Below are positions 34,090-43,555 of a stretch of DNA of 64,000 nt, piece after piece (position 1 is the first letter of the stretch; every line of letters starts with the position of its first letter). This DNA comes from Pseudomonadota bacterium (lineage in GTDB: Bacteria > Pseudomonadota > Gammaproteobacteria > Burkholderiales > JABEVD01), in NCBI GenBank assembly GCA_021848825.1, contig JAJZTQ010000001.1, forward strand, positions 1 to 64,000. The letters are read 5' to 3'. Below the pieces are notes generated by a model. That model saw nothing but the letters and a program-made list of their open reading frames with translations. It ran no database searches and was not told the DNA's origin. A program made the position numbers and the translations under genes.

Positions 34090-35214
34090 TCACCGCCGTT
34101 CAGGCGCGTCTGACTCGAAATAATCGAGGTGATCCATCAGGGCGGGCCTGGATGATGCAGGATCGATGTACTGCTCGAACAGATTTTCCCTTTCCTTTTT
34201 CTTCCACCTGAAATAGACGATTCCGCCTATCGCCATGAGCGCCGCAAGAAGGCCGATCCAGACCAGGTTCGGGATCGTCTCGCGAGGCTGCTGCGGTTTT
34301 GCCATGTTTATTCTGGCGAGCAGCCTGTTGGTTTGCGCCACGCGGTTCTGCAATTCGGCGAGTTTCCCTTCGAGCGACTTGATCTGCGACTTCAGCTGCA
34401 GCATCTGGACCGCCTGATCGTCGGCGCGGGTGATGAGCTGCGTTTCGGTTTGCTTCAGGGCCTGGTTCGCTTTCTGTTCGCCTGAAACGATGTCGAGGTG
34501 GAATGCAGGCTTGGCTTCAGGCGGTTTGGCTGCCTTCGGCTGCTCCTCGGGAGCGATGGGACTTTCCGTCGATTTGAGATCAGGTATGTTGAGCTTGGAT
34601 CCGGATCTGATGAGATTGGGCGACAGTCCGGGATTTTCTTCCAGGACTTCCGCGATGAAGCGCCGCCTGGCGGTCCTGTCGTCCGGGAAATAGCGGCTTG
34701 CGATTCCGGAAAGGGTGTCGCCGGACCTGACCGTGATGGTTTTCGTTGCAGTTGCTCGATGCGCCGTCATTTGTGGCTTCTCGACAGGCTCCGAATGCAA
34801 GGCGAGCTTCTCGGCCTGCTGCACGACAGGTGGGGAGAGCGAGACGGGATCGAGGAAAACGGTGAAGAGTTTGCCGATTTCGCCGCTTTCGCCGCAGTGG
34901 ATGTCGAGCTTCAGGTCGAGTATCGGTTCATTGATGCTCTGGTCCGTTGCAATGGTGATGAGCCTCCCTGAATCGATGACATCGATTTTCGCATGCTTCA
35001 GCTGGAATATGCCCTCGTCTACCTGCTTCTGGTCCAGCGAAACACAGGAGAGATCGACCTTCTCGGAAGGCGATGGGTTGATGCGGACGGAAGCCTTGAA
35101 GGGTTCGCCCAGGTGGGATTCGACTTTCAATGCGCCGATTTCGAGCGCAAATGCATTGCTGTTCAAGGCCAAGGCTGAGCATGCGGCAACGACTGCTTTT
35201 TTCAATTCGTTCAA
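34090..35214 (-). CDS. FimV-like LysM protein
   Basis: The 374-residue protein has a signal peptide (about 1-23), the FimV N-terminal domain (LEIGALKVESHLGEPFKA, about 24-130), a LysM peptidoglycan-binding domain (ITVRSGDTLSGIASRYF... about 160-215), a coiled coil (about 250-305) and one membrane helix (about 313-333) with a short cytosolic tail. FimV/HubP proteins organise the cell pole, including type IV pili and chemoreceptors. It is much shorter than classical FimV and lacks the TPR C-terminus. It closes the chemotaxis operon. Confidence 0.8.
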   Translation of the reverse strand: MNELKKAVVAACSALALNSNAFALEIGALKVESHLGEPFKASVRINPSPSEKVDLSCVSLDQKQVDEGIFQLKHAKIDVIDSGRLITIATDQSINEPILDLKLDIHCGESGEIGKLFTVFLDPVSLSPPVVQQAEKLALHSEPVEKPQMTAHRATATKTITVRSGDTLSGIASRYFPDDRTARRRFIAEVLEENPGLSPNLIRSGSKLNIPDLKSTESPIAPEEQPKAAKPPEAKPAFHLDIVSGEQKANQALKQTETQLITRADDQAVQMLQLKSQIKSLEGKLAELQNRVAQTNRLLARINMAKPQQPRETIPNLVWIGLLAALMAIGGIVYFRWKKKERENLFEQYIDPASSRPALMDHLDYFESDAPERR

Positions 35215-35270
35215 CCCTGGGTGAAAAGTGCTTTATTTTAATGAATAATGGTGCCGATTGAAATAAGCCA

Positions 35271-36899
35271 TCAGACCTTGAATCTGGAGACGGATTCCTG
35301 GAGTTTCGCGGCAAGCTGTTCGAGATGATGGAGCGCCTGCGAGGTCTCGACGATAGAATCCGAATTTTCCACTGCAAATCCCGCGATTCTCTCGACGCTC
35401 TGCGCGATTTCCTGGCTTGCCGCACTCTGTTCCCGGGTTGCGGCGACCATCGAGCGGATCTGCTCGAGGGTGTTGTGCGCGCCTTCGTTGATCTTGGCGA
35501 GCGATTCGGCTGCCTCTTTGGTGAGATTCACCCCTGCATTCACTTCCCGGCTGCTCTTGTCCATGATCGATACGGCCTCGTCGATTTCGTTGCAGAAAGT
35601 CTCGATCATGGAGCCGACGTCGGTCGTGGCATTGCCGGTTCGCTCGGCGAGCTTCCTGACCTCGTCTGCGACGACCGCGAAGCCTCTTCCCTGTTCGCCT
35701 GCCCTGGCCGCCTCGATTGCGGCATTGAGCGCCAGCAGATTGGTCTGGTCAGCTATTTCCTTGATCACCATCACGATTTTCCCTATCTCCGCGGAGCGCT
35801 GCTCGAGCGAGGAGATGAGTTTTGCAGAATCGGTGACCGAAACCGAGACCATGCCGAGTTCACGGGCTGCATCTATCGCGACTTTCTGTCCAGCGTTCGA
35901 CAATTCCTGGGCGGTATCGGCGATCTTTTCGGTTTCCGCTGCGCTCTGCGCGACCTGCCTGATCTTTTCGCTGATCTCGTCCACGCTGCGGGAAGTGGAT
36001 GAGGCGGCAGCGCTTTGCTGCTGGGAGCCTTCGGCGATTCTGGATGCGGTGCTGGCGAGCTGGGAGGCCGACTCGGAAACCTCTTCTGCATAGCCATGGA
36101 CCTGATGGACGATCTTCTGGAAGTTCTCGGCGAGCGCATTGAACGCTTTTGCCGCCTGACCGATTTCGTCGTTGCTTTCGACTTCGACGCGCTTGGTGAG
36201 ATCGCTGTCGTGCTGCATTGCAGTCATCACGGCCTGAAGGTTCTTCGCCGGTTTGATGATGGTCCGGATGAACCAGCCGATGACGAAGAAGAGCAGGATC
36301 TGGAGGATGAGCTGTCCAGCCCACAGCCCCATGTCGACCCGCCTCAGTCCGTCGTAATCATCGGAAAGATCGAGCACGATGCTCGCCGCACCGTTCGAGC
36401 TGCCCACCTTCACGTGATGGCACATCAGGCAGTTCGTGCCCCTGAAATTGGTGCTCTCTATGAAGGGGATGACGGCTCTCAGAGCAGGTTTTCCGTCACC
36501 GAGTTTCGTTTTTTCGAAAATCGGCTTTTCACTAGCGAGCGCCTGCCTGTCGAGGTCGTCTTTCGCCTGTTCTTCCGGCAGCCCGGGACCGAACTGGTCC
36601 GAGACCTGTTTTGCCCTGACGATCCTGAGTTCGGCGACCCCTCTGGAATCGCCCATTTTCCTGACCATCAGCTTCCTGTTTTCCGGATCGCTGATCATGC
36701 CGGTCACCATCAGCATGTTCATGCCGTTGAGCAAACCGTCTGCCGATATCTGTGCGCGGATCCTGGCTTCGTCCAGCATGCGCCTTTCGAAACGGTCCAT
36801 GGTCCAGCGCTGCGATACTGCAAGAACGATGATCAGGAATCCCTGTATGAGGATCTGTAGTTTGGCTTGGATACTCAGGGAGTTCCATATTCTTTTCAT
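35271..36899 (-). CDS. Methyl-accepting chemotaxis protein with periplasmic c-type haem motif
   Basis: The 542-residue receptor has membrane helices at about 13-32 and 190-212 enclosing a periplasmic domain that contains [10 protein letters not shown]: Cys157, Cys160 and His161 form a CXXCH haem c site. The layout ([29 protein letters not shown], then the CXXCH) matches the Tll0287-like/c-type haem sensor domain. HAMP follows (about 213-265), then the signalling domain with the highly conserved hairpin [20 protein letters not shown]. It probably senses redox state, O2 or NO (inference). It follows cheA. Confidence 0.88.
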   Translation of the reverse strand: MKRIWNSLSIQAKLQILIQGFLIIVLAVSQRWTMDRFERRMLDEARIRAQISADGLLNGMNMLMVTGMISDPENRKLMVRKMGDSRGVAELRIVRAKQVSDQFGPGLPEEQAKDDLDRQALASEKPIFEKTKLGDGKPALRAVIPFIESTNFRGTNCLMCHHVKVGSSNGAASIVLDLSDDYDGLRRVDMGLWAGQLILQILLFFVIGWFIRTIIKPAKNLQAVMTAMQHDSDLTKRVEVESNDEIGQAAKAFNALAENFQKIVHQVHGYAEEVSESASQLASTASRIAEGSQQQSAAASSTSRSVDEISEKIRQVAQSAAETEKIADTAQELSNAGQKVAIDAARELGMVSVSVTDSAKLISSLEQRSAEIGKIVMVIKEIADQTNLLALNAAIEAARAGEQGRGFAVVADEVRKLAERTGNATTDVGSMIETFCNEIDEAVSIMDKSSREVNAGVNLTKEAAESLAKINEGAHNTLEQIRSMVAATREQSAASQEIAQSVERIAGFAVENSDSIVETSQALHHLEQLAAKLQESVSRFKV

Positions 36900-36908
36900 G
36901 CTTCCCCT

Positions 36909-38738
36909 TTAAGCTGCGACCTCCAGCTTGATCTTGTTATCCGTGAACATGGCCGCCTTGGTCGAGGAGTCCGACGAAAGAAGCTCTTCCATGTCCAGAA
37001 TCAGCACGATGGAGCCGTCTCCCGAAAGCGTGGCGCCTGCCACTCCCTTCGGCTTTATGCCTTTCAATGGCTTGATGACGACGTCTTCGCGCCCGACGAA
37101 ATTGTTCACCGCCAGAATGAATGCCTTTCCTCCGGCTTTCATCAGCACGCCATAGGACGGGGCATTTTCCTGCGGCCAGTTGATCATCTCGGCGAGCGCC
37201 CTGACGGGGAGCACTTCCTCCCTGACAACCATGGTCGCCCTTCCCGATACGGACTGGATTTCCTCGGGATTGATCGGAATGATTTCCCTCACCATGGCGA
37301 GCGGAACGGCAAAGGACTGCCCGCCGACCTGGACGATCAGGACGGGGAGAATGGCGAGCGTGAGCGGCAGATAGATGGAGAAGGTGGAGCCTTTGCCGGG
37401 GATGGAGGCGATTTCTATCCGGCCGTTGAGCTTCTGGATGTTGGTCTTGACCACATCCATGCCGACCCCTCTCCCGGAGACGCTCGATATCTGATCCTTG
37501 GTCGAGAAGCCCGGCATGAAGATCAGACCGAGGCTTTGCTGCTCATCCATGTTGTTGAGCATTTCCTCGTCGACTATGCCTTTTTCGAGGGCCTTTCTGC
37601 GCAAGGCTGCCGCATTCATGCCCCGGCCATCGTCCGTGATTTCGATGACGATATGATCGCCTGCCTGGATCGCTGAAAGCTTGACGATGCATTTCTCGGG
37701 TTTGCCCGCAGCCCTGCGCTCTTCCGGGGTCTCGATGCCGTGATCCACTGCGTTCCTGATGAGGTGCACGAGGGGGTCCGAAAGCTCTTCTATCATGGTC
37801 TTGTCGAGTTCGGTTTCCTCGCCGGATATTTCCAGTTCCATTTCCTTTCCGAGCTGGCGCGCAAGATCTCGCGCCATGCGGGGATATTTCTGGAAAAGGC
37901 GGCCGACTGGCTGCATGCGCGTTTTCATGACGGCGTTCTGCAGCACGCCGACAAGCAGATCGAGCTGGTTGACCGCTTCGTCGAGGTCTCTCATCGTCTG
38001 GGAATCGTTTTTTCCCTGAATGATGTTGTTCCTCAGGCAATTCAGCCTGTTTTTCGTCAAGCCGATTTCACCTGACAGATTGAGAACCTGGTCGAGCCTT
38101 GCAGTGTCGATCCTGATCGTGGTTTCCTTTTCGGCTGCCGCCTTGTCCGATTCACGCCTCGGGCTTCTTTCTCTGGGCGCGTCCGTTTCCCTTCTCCTGG
38201 GGGCGGCTGCTTCGACATGAGCGGGTTCTGCCGCCTGGGCGGGATGCTGAGGCGAGGAGGCAACCAGACTTCCGTACAGTTTTTCCCAGTCAGGCCCTGC
38301 GCCGCTGACTTCCCGTTTTTCCGTCTTGGCCGGCGTTTCCAGCGCTTCGCCCTTGACTGCGCTCGCGAGTCTTTCAAGGAGCCCGGGATCTGCCGGGGCG
38401 GGCTGCGTGAAATGCTCGAGCGAGCCGAACATTTCTCTCACTTCGCCCGTCGCAGCGAAGATCGCATCCATGATGCCTGGCGTCATGACGAGTTCGCCGT
38501 TTCTCAGCTTGTCGAAAAGGTTTTCGGTGAGATGGCAAAGCTTCACCATCTCGTTGGCGTTCAGGAAACCTGCGCCGCCCTTGATGGTGTGGAAGTTCCT
38601 GAAGATGTCGTTGAGCAGCTTCTTGTCGCCCGGGTCCTTTTCGAGATCGACCAGCTTGTTGTCGACGTCGGATAACAGATCTCCCGCCTCCTGCAGGAAA
38701 TCCTGCAGCATTTCCTCATTGCCGGCAAAATCGTTCAT
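36909..38738 (-). CDS. cheA: Chemotaxis histidine kinase CheA without P2 domain
   Basis: The 609-residue kinase has P1 with phospho-His50 (NFHTIKGGAGF), a Pro/Ala/Glu-rich linker (about 106-210) where the CheY-binding P2 domain would be, P3 dimerisation (about 212-280), P4 ATPase (HLIRNAVDHGIE, DDGRGMN, GRGVGMDVV) and P5 CheW-like (about 470-605). CheA autophosphorylates under receptor control and passes phosphate to CheY. It lies between cheZ and the haem receptor, about 10 bp from each. Confidence 0.92.
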   Translation of the reverse strand: MNDFAGNEEMLQDFLQEAGDLLSDVDNKLVDLEKDPGDKKLLNDIFRNFHTIKGGAGFLNANEMVKLCHLTENLFDKLRNGELVMTPGIMDAIFAATGEVREMFGSLEHFTQPAPADPGLLERLASAVKGEALETPAKTEKREVSGAGPDWEKLYGSLVASSPQHPAQAAEPAHVEAAAPRRRETDAPRERSPRRESDKAAAEKETTIRIDTARLDQVLNLSGEIGLTKNRLNCLRNNIIQGKNDSQTMRDLDEAVNQLDLLVGVLQNAVMKTRMQPVGRLFQKYPRMARDLARQLGKEMELEISGEETELDKTMIEELSDPLVHLIRNAVDHGIETPEERRAAGKPEKCIVKLSAIQAGDHIVIEITDDGRGMNAAALRRKALEKGIVDEEMLNNMDEQQSLGLIFMPGFSTKDQISSVSGRGVGMDVVKTNIQKLNGRIEIASIPGKGSTFSIYLPLTLAILPVLIVQVGGQSFAVPLAMVREIIPINPEEIQSVSGRATMVVREEVLPVRALAEMINWPQENAPSYGVLMKAGGKAFILAVNNFVGREDVVIKPLKGIKPKGVAGATLSGDGSIVLILDMEELLSSDSSTKAAMFTDNKIKLEVAA

Positions 38739-38750
38739 TTCGACCCTTTC

Positions 38751-39479
38751 TCAAAAACCCAGGCTTTCCAGGAGCTCGTCGACCTGTGCCTGGTTGGTCA
38801 CGACGCTGCCGTCGACATGGATGACAGGGCCGTTCAACAGTCCTGTCGGCACCTCGGCCTGAGGCGAGCTCTCGATCAGGAGCGTCAGAAGCTGGGATTC
38901 CACCGATCTCACGATCTCCACCACTTTCTTGATGACCTGGCCTGTCAGGTCCTGGAAATCCTGGGCCATCATGATTTCGGTGAGCTGGCTGTTGGTCGCC
39001 CTGACCTGCTGCGGAACATCGCTCAGGTAACTCCTGGTTTTTAGGACGAGTTCCTTGAATTCTTCGAGCGAAAGGCTGTTATCGAAAACCTTGGCCCACT
39101 GTCCCGAAAGAGCTTCTGCCTGTTCGCCCAGCTGTTCCTGGATCGGTCTTGCGACTTCGGTTGCACTGAGCACGCGCTCTGCGGCCTGCTGCGTCAGATT
39201 CGCGATATAGGAGAGCCGATCGTTCGCATCCGGAATGCTGACCGCCACCTTTTCCAGGGATTTGTCATAGCCGAGTTGATGCAGCGCGTCGAAAAGATTG
39301 CGCGTCATGTGGCCGAGTTTCGAAAAGACTTCGGGCTCGCCGGATTCAGGCATGGCCTGCGGCAACGGCGCTTCGGCCGTTTTTTCCATGACGGGTGCTT
39401 CCTTTGCAGGCGGCTCATCTTCCTTGCTCGCCTGAACGATGGAATCGAACAGCGCTTCCAGGTCCTCGGTGTCTTCCAT
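38751..39479 (-). CDS. cheZ: CheY-P phosphatase CheZ
   Basis: The 242-residue helical protein carries the CheZ active-site motif MAQDFQDLTGQVIKKVV near 155-172, with the catalytic Gln, and the C-terminal CheY-binding peptide (QAQVDELLESLGF). It dephosphorylates CheY-P to end the signal. Starts 2 bp after cheY. Confidence 0.92.
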   Translation of the reverse strand: MEDTEDLEALFDSIVQASKEDEPPAKEAPVMEKTAEAPLPQAMPESGEPEVFSKLGHMTRNLFDALHQLGYDKSLEKVAVSIPDANDRLSYIANLTQQAAERVLSATEVARPIQEQLGEQAEALSGQWAKVFDNSLSLEEFKELVLKTRSYLSDVPQQVRATNSQLTEIMMAQDFQDLTGQVIKKVVEIVRSVESQLLTLLIESSPQAEVPTGLLNGPVIHVDGSVVTNQAQVDELLESLGF

Positions 39480-39481
39480 CC

Positions 39482-39871
39482 CTATACTCCCATGGTCTTG
39501 AAGATTTTTTGTAGTTTTTCGTCCAGCGTCGCTGCAGTGAAAGGCTTGACGATATAGCCGCTCGCGCCTGCCTTTGCAGCCTCGATGATGTTTTCTTTCT
39601 TCGCTTCCGCCGTCACCATCAGTACAGGCAGATGCTTGAGCGAAGCGTCGGCCCTGATCGCCCTCAGGAGATCGATGCCTGTCATGTTCGGCATGTTCCA
39701 GTCGGACACGACGAACTCGAAACCTCCCCCCTGCAGCTTCTTCAGTGCATCCACGCCGTCTTCAGCTTCAGTCACGTTGGGAAATCCAAGTTCCTTCAGC
39801 AGGTTGCGAACGATCCTCCGCATGGTCGAGAAATCGTCGACCACCAGAATCTTCAAATCGGCCTTCGCCAT
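39482..39871 (-). CDS. cheY: Chemotaxis response regulator CheY
   Basis: The 129-residue single receiver domain has [17 protein letters not shown], phospho-Asp in [12 protein letters not shown] (about 58), Thr in [13 protein letters not shown] and Lys in GYIVKPFT. CheY-P binds the flagellar switch. Spacing to cheV is 60 bp, to cheZ 2 bp. Confidence 0.94.
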   Translation of the reverse strand: MAKADLKILVVDDFSTMRRIVRNLLKELGFPNVTEAEDGVDALKKLQGGGFEFVVSDWNMPNMTGIDLLRAIRADASLKHLPVLMVTAEAKKENIIEAAKAGASGYIVKPFTAATLDEKLQKIFKTMGV

Positions 39872-39931
39872 AAAGTCTCCATATCCATTTCAGAACCTGT
39901 CGATTATTCCGAATAGGTGCTGTTTGGTCAA

Positions 39932-40861
39932 TTATCTCTCTAGATATTGTCTCATGGTCTCGGCGAGAACAGTCGGATTGAATTTCGCCACATAATCGTC
40001 GACGCCGACGGTCTTCCCCATGGACCGGTTGGCTTCGGAGGAAAGAGAGGAATGCATCACGACCGGAATGCCCTCGAATCTCCCATCGGACTTGATATTC
40101 CGGGTCAGCACGTAGCCGTCCATTTCGGGCATCTCGGCGTCGACCAGGATCAGCCTCAGGCGCTCGACGAGCGGCACATCCGCGCTCTGCGCCGCCATCG
40201 CCAGCAGCTTGTCCCAGGCTTCCTTGCCGTTGGTCGCCTGGTAGTATTTGACGCCCAGTTTGTCGAGCACCTGCATGATTTCCTTCCTCGCCACCATGGA
40301 ATCGTCGGCGAAGAAAACCGTCATCTCTCCCTCCGACTGGACCGGGTTGACGTCAGGAATGTCGGTTTCTCCGAATGCCTGGACCAGGATCTGCTCCACA
40401 TCCAGGATGGAGACCAGCCTGCCGTCATCCAGTTTCGTCACCGAGGTGATCAGTCCCTCGTTTCCGGTCAGCATGGATTCTGGCGCCTTCACCTTTTCCC
40501 AGTCCACCCGGATGATTCTGTCCACGCTTTCCACGAGGAAGCCCTGGGTCTGACGGCTGTATTCCGTCACCATCATGGTTTCCCCGATTTCCCCGCCATT
40601 GCCGATATCGAGAAAGCTGGCGAGGTTGATCACCGGAATGATGTTCCCTCGCAACGAAATGATCCCGACGACGCCCGGATGCATGTTGGGCGTCTTGGTG
40701 ATGGGAGGAGTCTTGGTCACTTCCCTGATCTTGAAGACATTGATGCCGAAAATCTCGCTCGTCCCCAGAGAAAAAAGCAGGATTTCCATCTTGTTCGATC
40801 CTGCCAGCGTGGTGCGGGCATCGATGTTGGCGAGAAGGGTATTGTTGATCCCGGAATCCAT
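39932..40861 (-). CDS. cheV: CheV coupling protein (second copy)
   Basis: The 309-residue protein joins a CheW-like domain (about 20-160: EIFGINVFKIREV, GVVGIISLRGNIIPVINL) to a receiver domain (about 178-309: VFFADDSMVARKEI, LILVDAEMPEMDG). It couples receptors to CheA and its phosphorylation tunes adaptation. It is paralogous to the gene just upstream; no separate cheW is present in this operon. Confidence 0.9.
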   Translation of the reverse strand: MDSGINNTLLANIDARTTLAGSNKMEILLFSLGTSEIFGINVFKIREVTKTPPITKTPNMHPGVVGIISLRGNIIPVINLASFLDIGNGGEIGETMMVTEYSRQTQGFLVESVDRIIRVDWEKVKAPESMLTGNEGLITSVTKLDDGRLVSILDVEQILVQAFGETDIPDVNPVQSEGEMTVFFADDSMVARKEIMQVLDKLGVKYYQATNGKEAWDKLLAMAAQSADVPLVERLRLILVDAEMPEMDGYVLTRNIKSDGRFEGIPVVMHSSLSSEANRSMGKTVGVDDYVAKFNPTVLAETMRQYLER

Positions 40862-40869
40862 GTTTTCTC

Positions 40870-41808
40870 CTAGGCTAGCAGGCGCTTGAGCGTCGCTGCA
40901 AGCTTGTGCGGCTCGAATTTCGATACATATTCGTCAACCCCAACGGATTGTCCGAGTTGCTGGTTGGAAGTGCCGGAAAGGGAAGAATGCATGATCACCG
41001 GGATGCCCTCGAATCTCGGATCAGACTTGATTCTCTTGGTCAGAAGATAGCCGTCCATCTCCGGCATTTCTACATCCGTGAGAACGAGCTGGATGATGTT
41101 CTTTACCGGAGTATGCGTGGCCTCCGCCCGGTTGGCGAGGGCCGAGAGCTCGTCCCATGCCTGCTTGCCGTTGACTGCGCTCATGTAGTCCACGCTCATC
41201 GCTTTCAGGGTGGATTCGATCTGGCCCCTCGCGACCGAAGAATCATCGCAGAAGAAGATCGTGCGCTTGACATTCATCGGCTCGATCCCGGCGAAAAGAT
41301 GTTCGTTGTCGAATCTGCTCGTCTCCGAAAGGATTTTTTCGACGTCGAGCAGCATGACGAGACGTCCGTCGTCGAGCTCGGTGACGGCGGTGACGAGTCC
41401 GCCCATGTTCGCCGTCAGCATTTCTGGCGGCACTTTCATTGCAGACCAATCCAGCCTCAGGATGATGTCGACCGCTTCGACAAGAAATCCCTGGGTATGG
41501 CCGTTGTATTCCGTGACGATCAGGATCTCGGGCTTCTTCTCGGTTTCTATTCCGGCATATTTCGCGATGTCGATGACCGGGACAAGCACTCCCCTCAGGC
41601 TCACCATCCCTTCCACGGAAGCGGGCATTTCCGGCGCACAGGTGATTTCAGGCGCGCGCATGACTTCCCGCACCTTGAATACGTTGATCCCGAAACTCTC
41701 CTTTCTTCCCGTCCTGAGATCTTTTCCCAGCGTGAAAAGGAGAATTTCAAGCTTGTTCGTCCCCGCCAGCTTGGTGCGTGCATCGACGTTTTTTAGGAGT
41801 TCGGACAT
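40870..41808 (-). CDS. cheV: CheV coupling protein (first copy)
   Basis: The 312-residue protein has the same CheW-receiver layout (SFGINVFKVREVMRAP, GMVSLRGVLVPVID; IFFCDDSSVARGQ, LVLTDVEMPEMDG). It begins SELLKNVDARTKLAGTNKLE, closely like the second copy's start, so the pair arose by tandem duplication. It heads the large che genes, 8 bp before the second copy. Confidence 0.9.
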   Translation of the reverse strand: MSELLKNVDARTKLAGTNKLEILLFTLGKDLRTGRKESFGINVFKVREVMRAPEITCAPEMPASVEGMVSLRGVLVPVIDIAKYAGIETEKKPEILIVTEYNGHTQGFLVEAVDIILRLDWSAMKVPPEMLTANMGGLVTAVTELDDGRLVMLLDVEKILSETSRFDNEHLFAGIEPMNVKRTIFFCDDSSVARGQIESTLKAMSVDYMSAVNGKQAWDELSALANRAEATHTPVKNIIQLVLTDVEMPEMDGYLLTKRIKSDPRFEGIPVIMHSSLSGTSNQQLGQSVGVDEYVSKFEPHKLAATLKRLLA

Positions 41809-41874
41809 GTGCTGGCCTTTGGTTATAATTTCCTCACATCTGCGATGCTTGTCAAGTTCTGGTGGACGCCTGCA

Positions 41875-42042
41875 TCAACATTGCTGCAAAGCATACATTC
41901 CGCGGAGAAATGCGTCTATATCAGCGTCGGTCAGATCCGGCGGAATGATCCGCTTTTCTTCCGGAAAAGGAACAATCTCGCGATTGCATTCGATCTCCTG
42001 TTGGTCCCATTCGAGCGAGTCCATCTGCATCGTCATGATCAT
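41875..42042 (-). CDS. Small acidic protein of unknown function ahead of cheV
   Basis: The product of about 55 residues reads MIMTMQMDSLEWDQQEIECN, then EIVPFPEEKRIIPPDL and a DIDAFLRGMYALQQC tail. A strong GCGGAGG ribosome site precedes a cluster of ATGs; the one 5 nt after the site is chosen, with neighbours at 42045 and 42036 also possible. No family is recognised. It lies 66 bp before cheV, in the same direction, behind a FliA-like promoter, so it may belong to the che operon. Confidence 0.5.
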   Translation of the reverse strand: MIMTMQMDSLEWDQQEIECNREIVPFPEEKRIIPPDLTDADIDAFLRGMYALQQC

Positions 42043-42070
42043 CATCACCTCCGCTTGAACCTTTGATACT

Positions 42071-42097
42071 ATAACGGACAAGCATATGAAAAGTTTA
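42071..42097 (-). promoter_or_regulatory. Sigma-28 (FliA)-like promoter of the chemotaxis operon
   Basis: On the minus strand TAAACTTT (7 of 8 to TAAAGTTT) is followed after 11 nt by TCCGTTAT (5 of 8 to GCCGATAA), the spacing used by the flagellar sigma factor. It sits about 30 bp before the small ORF that precedes cheV. Confidence 0.35.
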
Positions 42098-42138
42098 GGG
42101 CAGAATGGAGCAGCGTTTCAAGCGGGGCATGATTTGAG

Positions 42139-43194
42139 ATGAGAAGGCGCATCCTTGTCGACATATCGGCTCACGGCTATGGTCATGTCGCGCAGACCGC
42201 TCCTGTCGTCAATGCGATTTTCAGGCGCGATCTGGAAATCTTCGTCCGTTCCGGAAACGCTGTTCCGGGAGGGCGATTCGAATGCTCATTCGACTGGATA
42301 AAGGGATCGGTCGATTTCGGGATGAAGATGAAGAACGCCGTCGACGTCGACGCGGATGAGACTGCCTCATCCTATCTCCAATTCCACGAGAACTGGGAAA
42401 AAAGGCTGGAGAACGAGGCAAAGTGGCTGGAATCGATGGATTTCGACCTCGTCCTGTGCAATGCGCCCTACCTTCCGTTGAAAGCGGCAAGCCTCGCAGG
42501 CATCCCTTCAGTCTCGCTTTGCTCGCTCAACTGGGCCGATCTTTACAGGCACTATTGCAGCGCTTTTGCCGGAGCTGGTGGAATCATCGCCGAGATGGTG
42601 GATGCCTACGAGAGCGCATCTGTTTTTCTCAAGATCGAGCCCGCCTTGCCCATGGATTGGGCGAAGGCGGAAAAGATCGGTCCGATCGGGATTGCCGGAA
42701 AAGACAGGAGGGGTGAGATCGAAGAAAAGATGGGCCTCAGGGCGGGAAAGAAATTGGGCCTCGTTTCGATGGGCGGCATGGCATTTCCGATTCCTTTCGC
42801 ACAATGGCCGAGCATGGCAGGGGTGCACTGGCTCGTCCCGGAAGAAGTGGGTCGTCCCGACATGACCTCATTCGGGAGAGTGGGCATGCCATTCCCCGAT
42901 CTCATCGCCTCTTCCGATTTTTTCGTCACGAAGCCAGGCTATGGCAGCTTCGTCGAGGCTGCGATATCCGGCACCCCTGTGCTCTATCTTTCCAGACGTG
43001 ACTGGCCTGAAGAGCCCTGTCTTGTTTCCTGGCTCAACGAAAACGGAAGATGCCTGGAAGTGAATCGGGCAGCGCTGGAAAAAGGGGCGCTCATGGACTC
43101 GATGGAAAGTCTCCTCGCTATGCCCGAAAAACCAGCCCCTTTTCCGACCGGGATAGATCAGGCGGCCGATATCCTGGAAGCGCTGCTCACTTGA
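42139..43194 (+). CDS. GT-B fold glycosyltransferase-like protein
   Basis: The 351-residue protein starts with LVDISAHGYGHVAQTAPVV, the N-terminal glycine-rich loop of GT1/MurG-type transferases, and ends with a donor-site segment PDLIASSDFFVTKPGYGSFVEAAISGTPVLYL (about 252-284), in which KPGYGS and EA are characteristic. Donor and acceptor are unknown. It is a single gene between the divergent che operon and the convergent lipoprotein gene, overlapping the end of the latter by 8 bp. Confidence 0.7.
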   Translation: MRRRILVDISAHGYGHVAQTAPVVNAIFRRDLEIFVRSGNAVPGGRFECSFDWIKGSVDFGMKMKNAVDVDADETASSYLQFHENWEKRLENEAKWLESMDFDLVLCNAPYLPLKAASLAGIPSVSLCSLNWADLYRHYCSAFAGAGGIIAEMVDAYESASVFLKIEPALPMDWAKAEKIGPIGIAGKDRRGEIEEKMGLRAGKKLGLVSMGGMAFPIPFAQWPSMAGVHWLVPEEVGRPDMTSFGRVGMPFPDLIASSDFFVTKPGYGSFVEAAISGTPVLYLSRRDWPEEPCLVSWLNENGRCLEVNRAALEKGALMDSMESLLAMPEKPAPFPTGIDQAADILEALLT

Positions 43195-43501
43195 AAACGA
43201 CCCTGGTGACGACGCCATGCTCGAAGACGATGGTGGCGAATTCGTCCTTCCTGCCTGTGTCGGCATCGAAAGTGAGGTTCCTGTAGACCCACAGAATGCC
43301 GAGCTGTTCGGCGTAGTCGTTGATGAGGTAGGGCTTGCCGAATTTCGCCTCGATCGGAACGTTGGATTTTCCCATCACGAATTTCGTGAATGCGTCGCGG
43401 GATAGTCTCTGCATGACGGCGGTCTTTGGAGGCTGGCTCGGGTGCTGGTCGCAGCCTGAAAGCGCGATCAGAAGGGCTGAAATGAAGAATATGAATTTCA
43501 T
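43187..43501 (-). CDS. Small SmpA/BamE-like lipoprotein
   Basis: The 104-residue product has a lipoprotein signal with a lipobox-like ALSGC (Cys17). The mature part (DAFTKFVMGKSNVPIEAKFG, then LGILWVYRN and ATIVFEHGVVTRVVF) follows the outline of the SmpA/OmlA fold: a helix with G-x-x-x-x-x-V-x-x-x-FG-x-P and a C-terminal beta sheet. The start at 43501 is chosen because the signal peptide begins there. Precise role unknown. Confidence 0.65.
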   Translation of the reverse strand: MKFIFFISALLIALSGCDQHPSQPPKTAVMQRLSRDAFTKFVMGKSNVPIEAKFGKPYLINDYAEQLGILWVYRNLTFDADTGRKDEFATIVFEHGVVTRVVFK

Positions 43502-43555
43502 GGTGATATCCCGGTTTGATGGATGATTATACAGCCAAGTTTTGCGCAAAACCTT

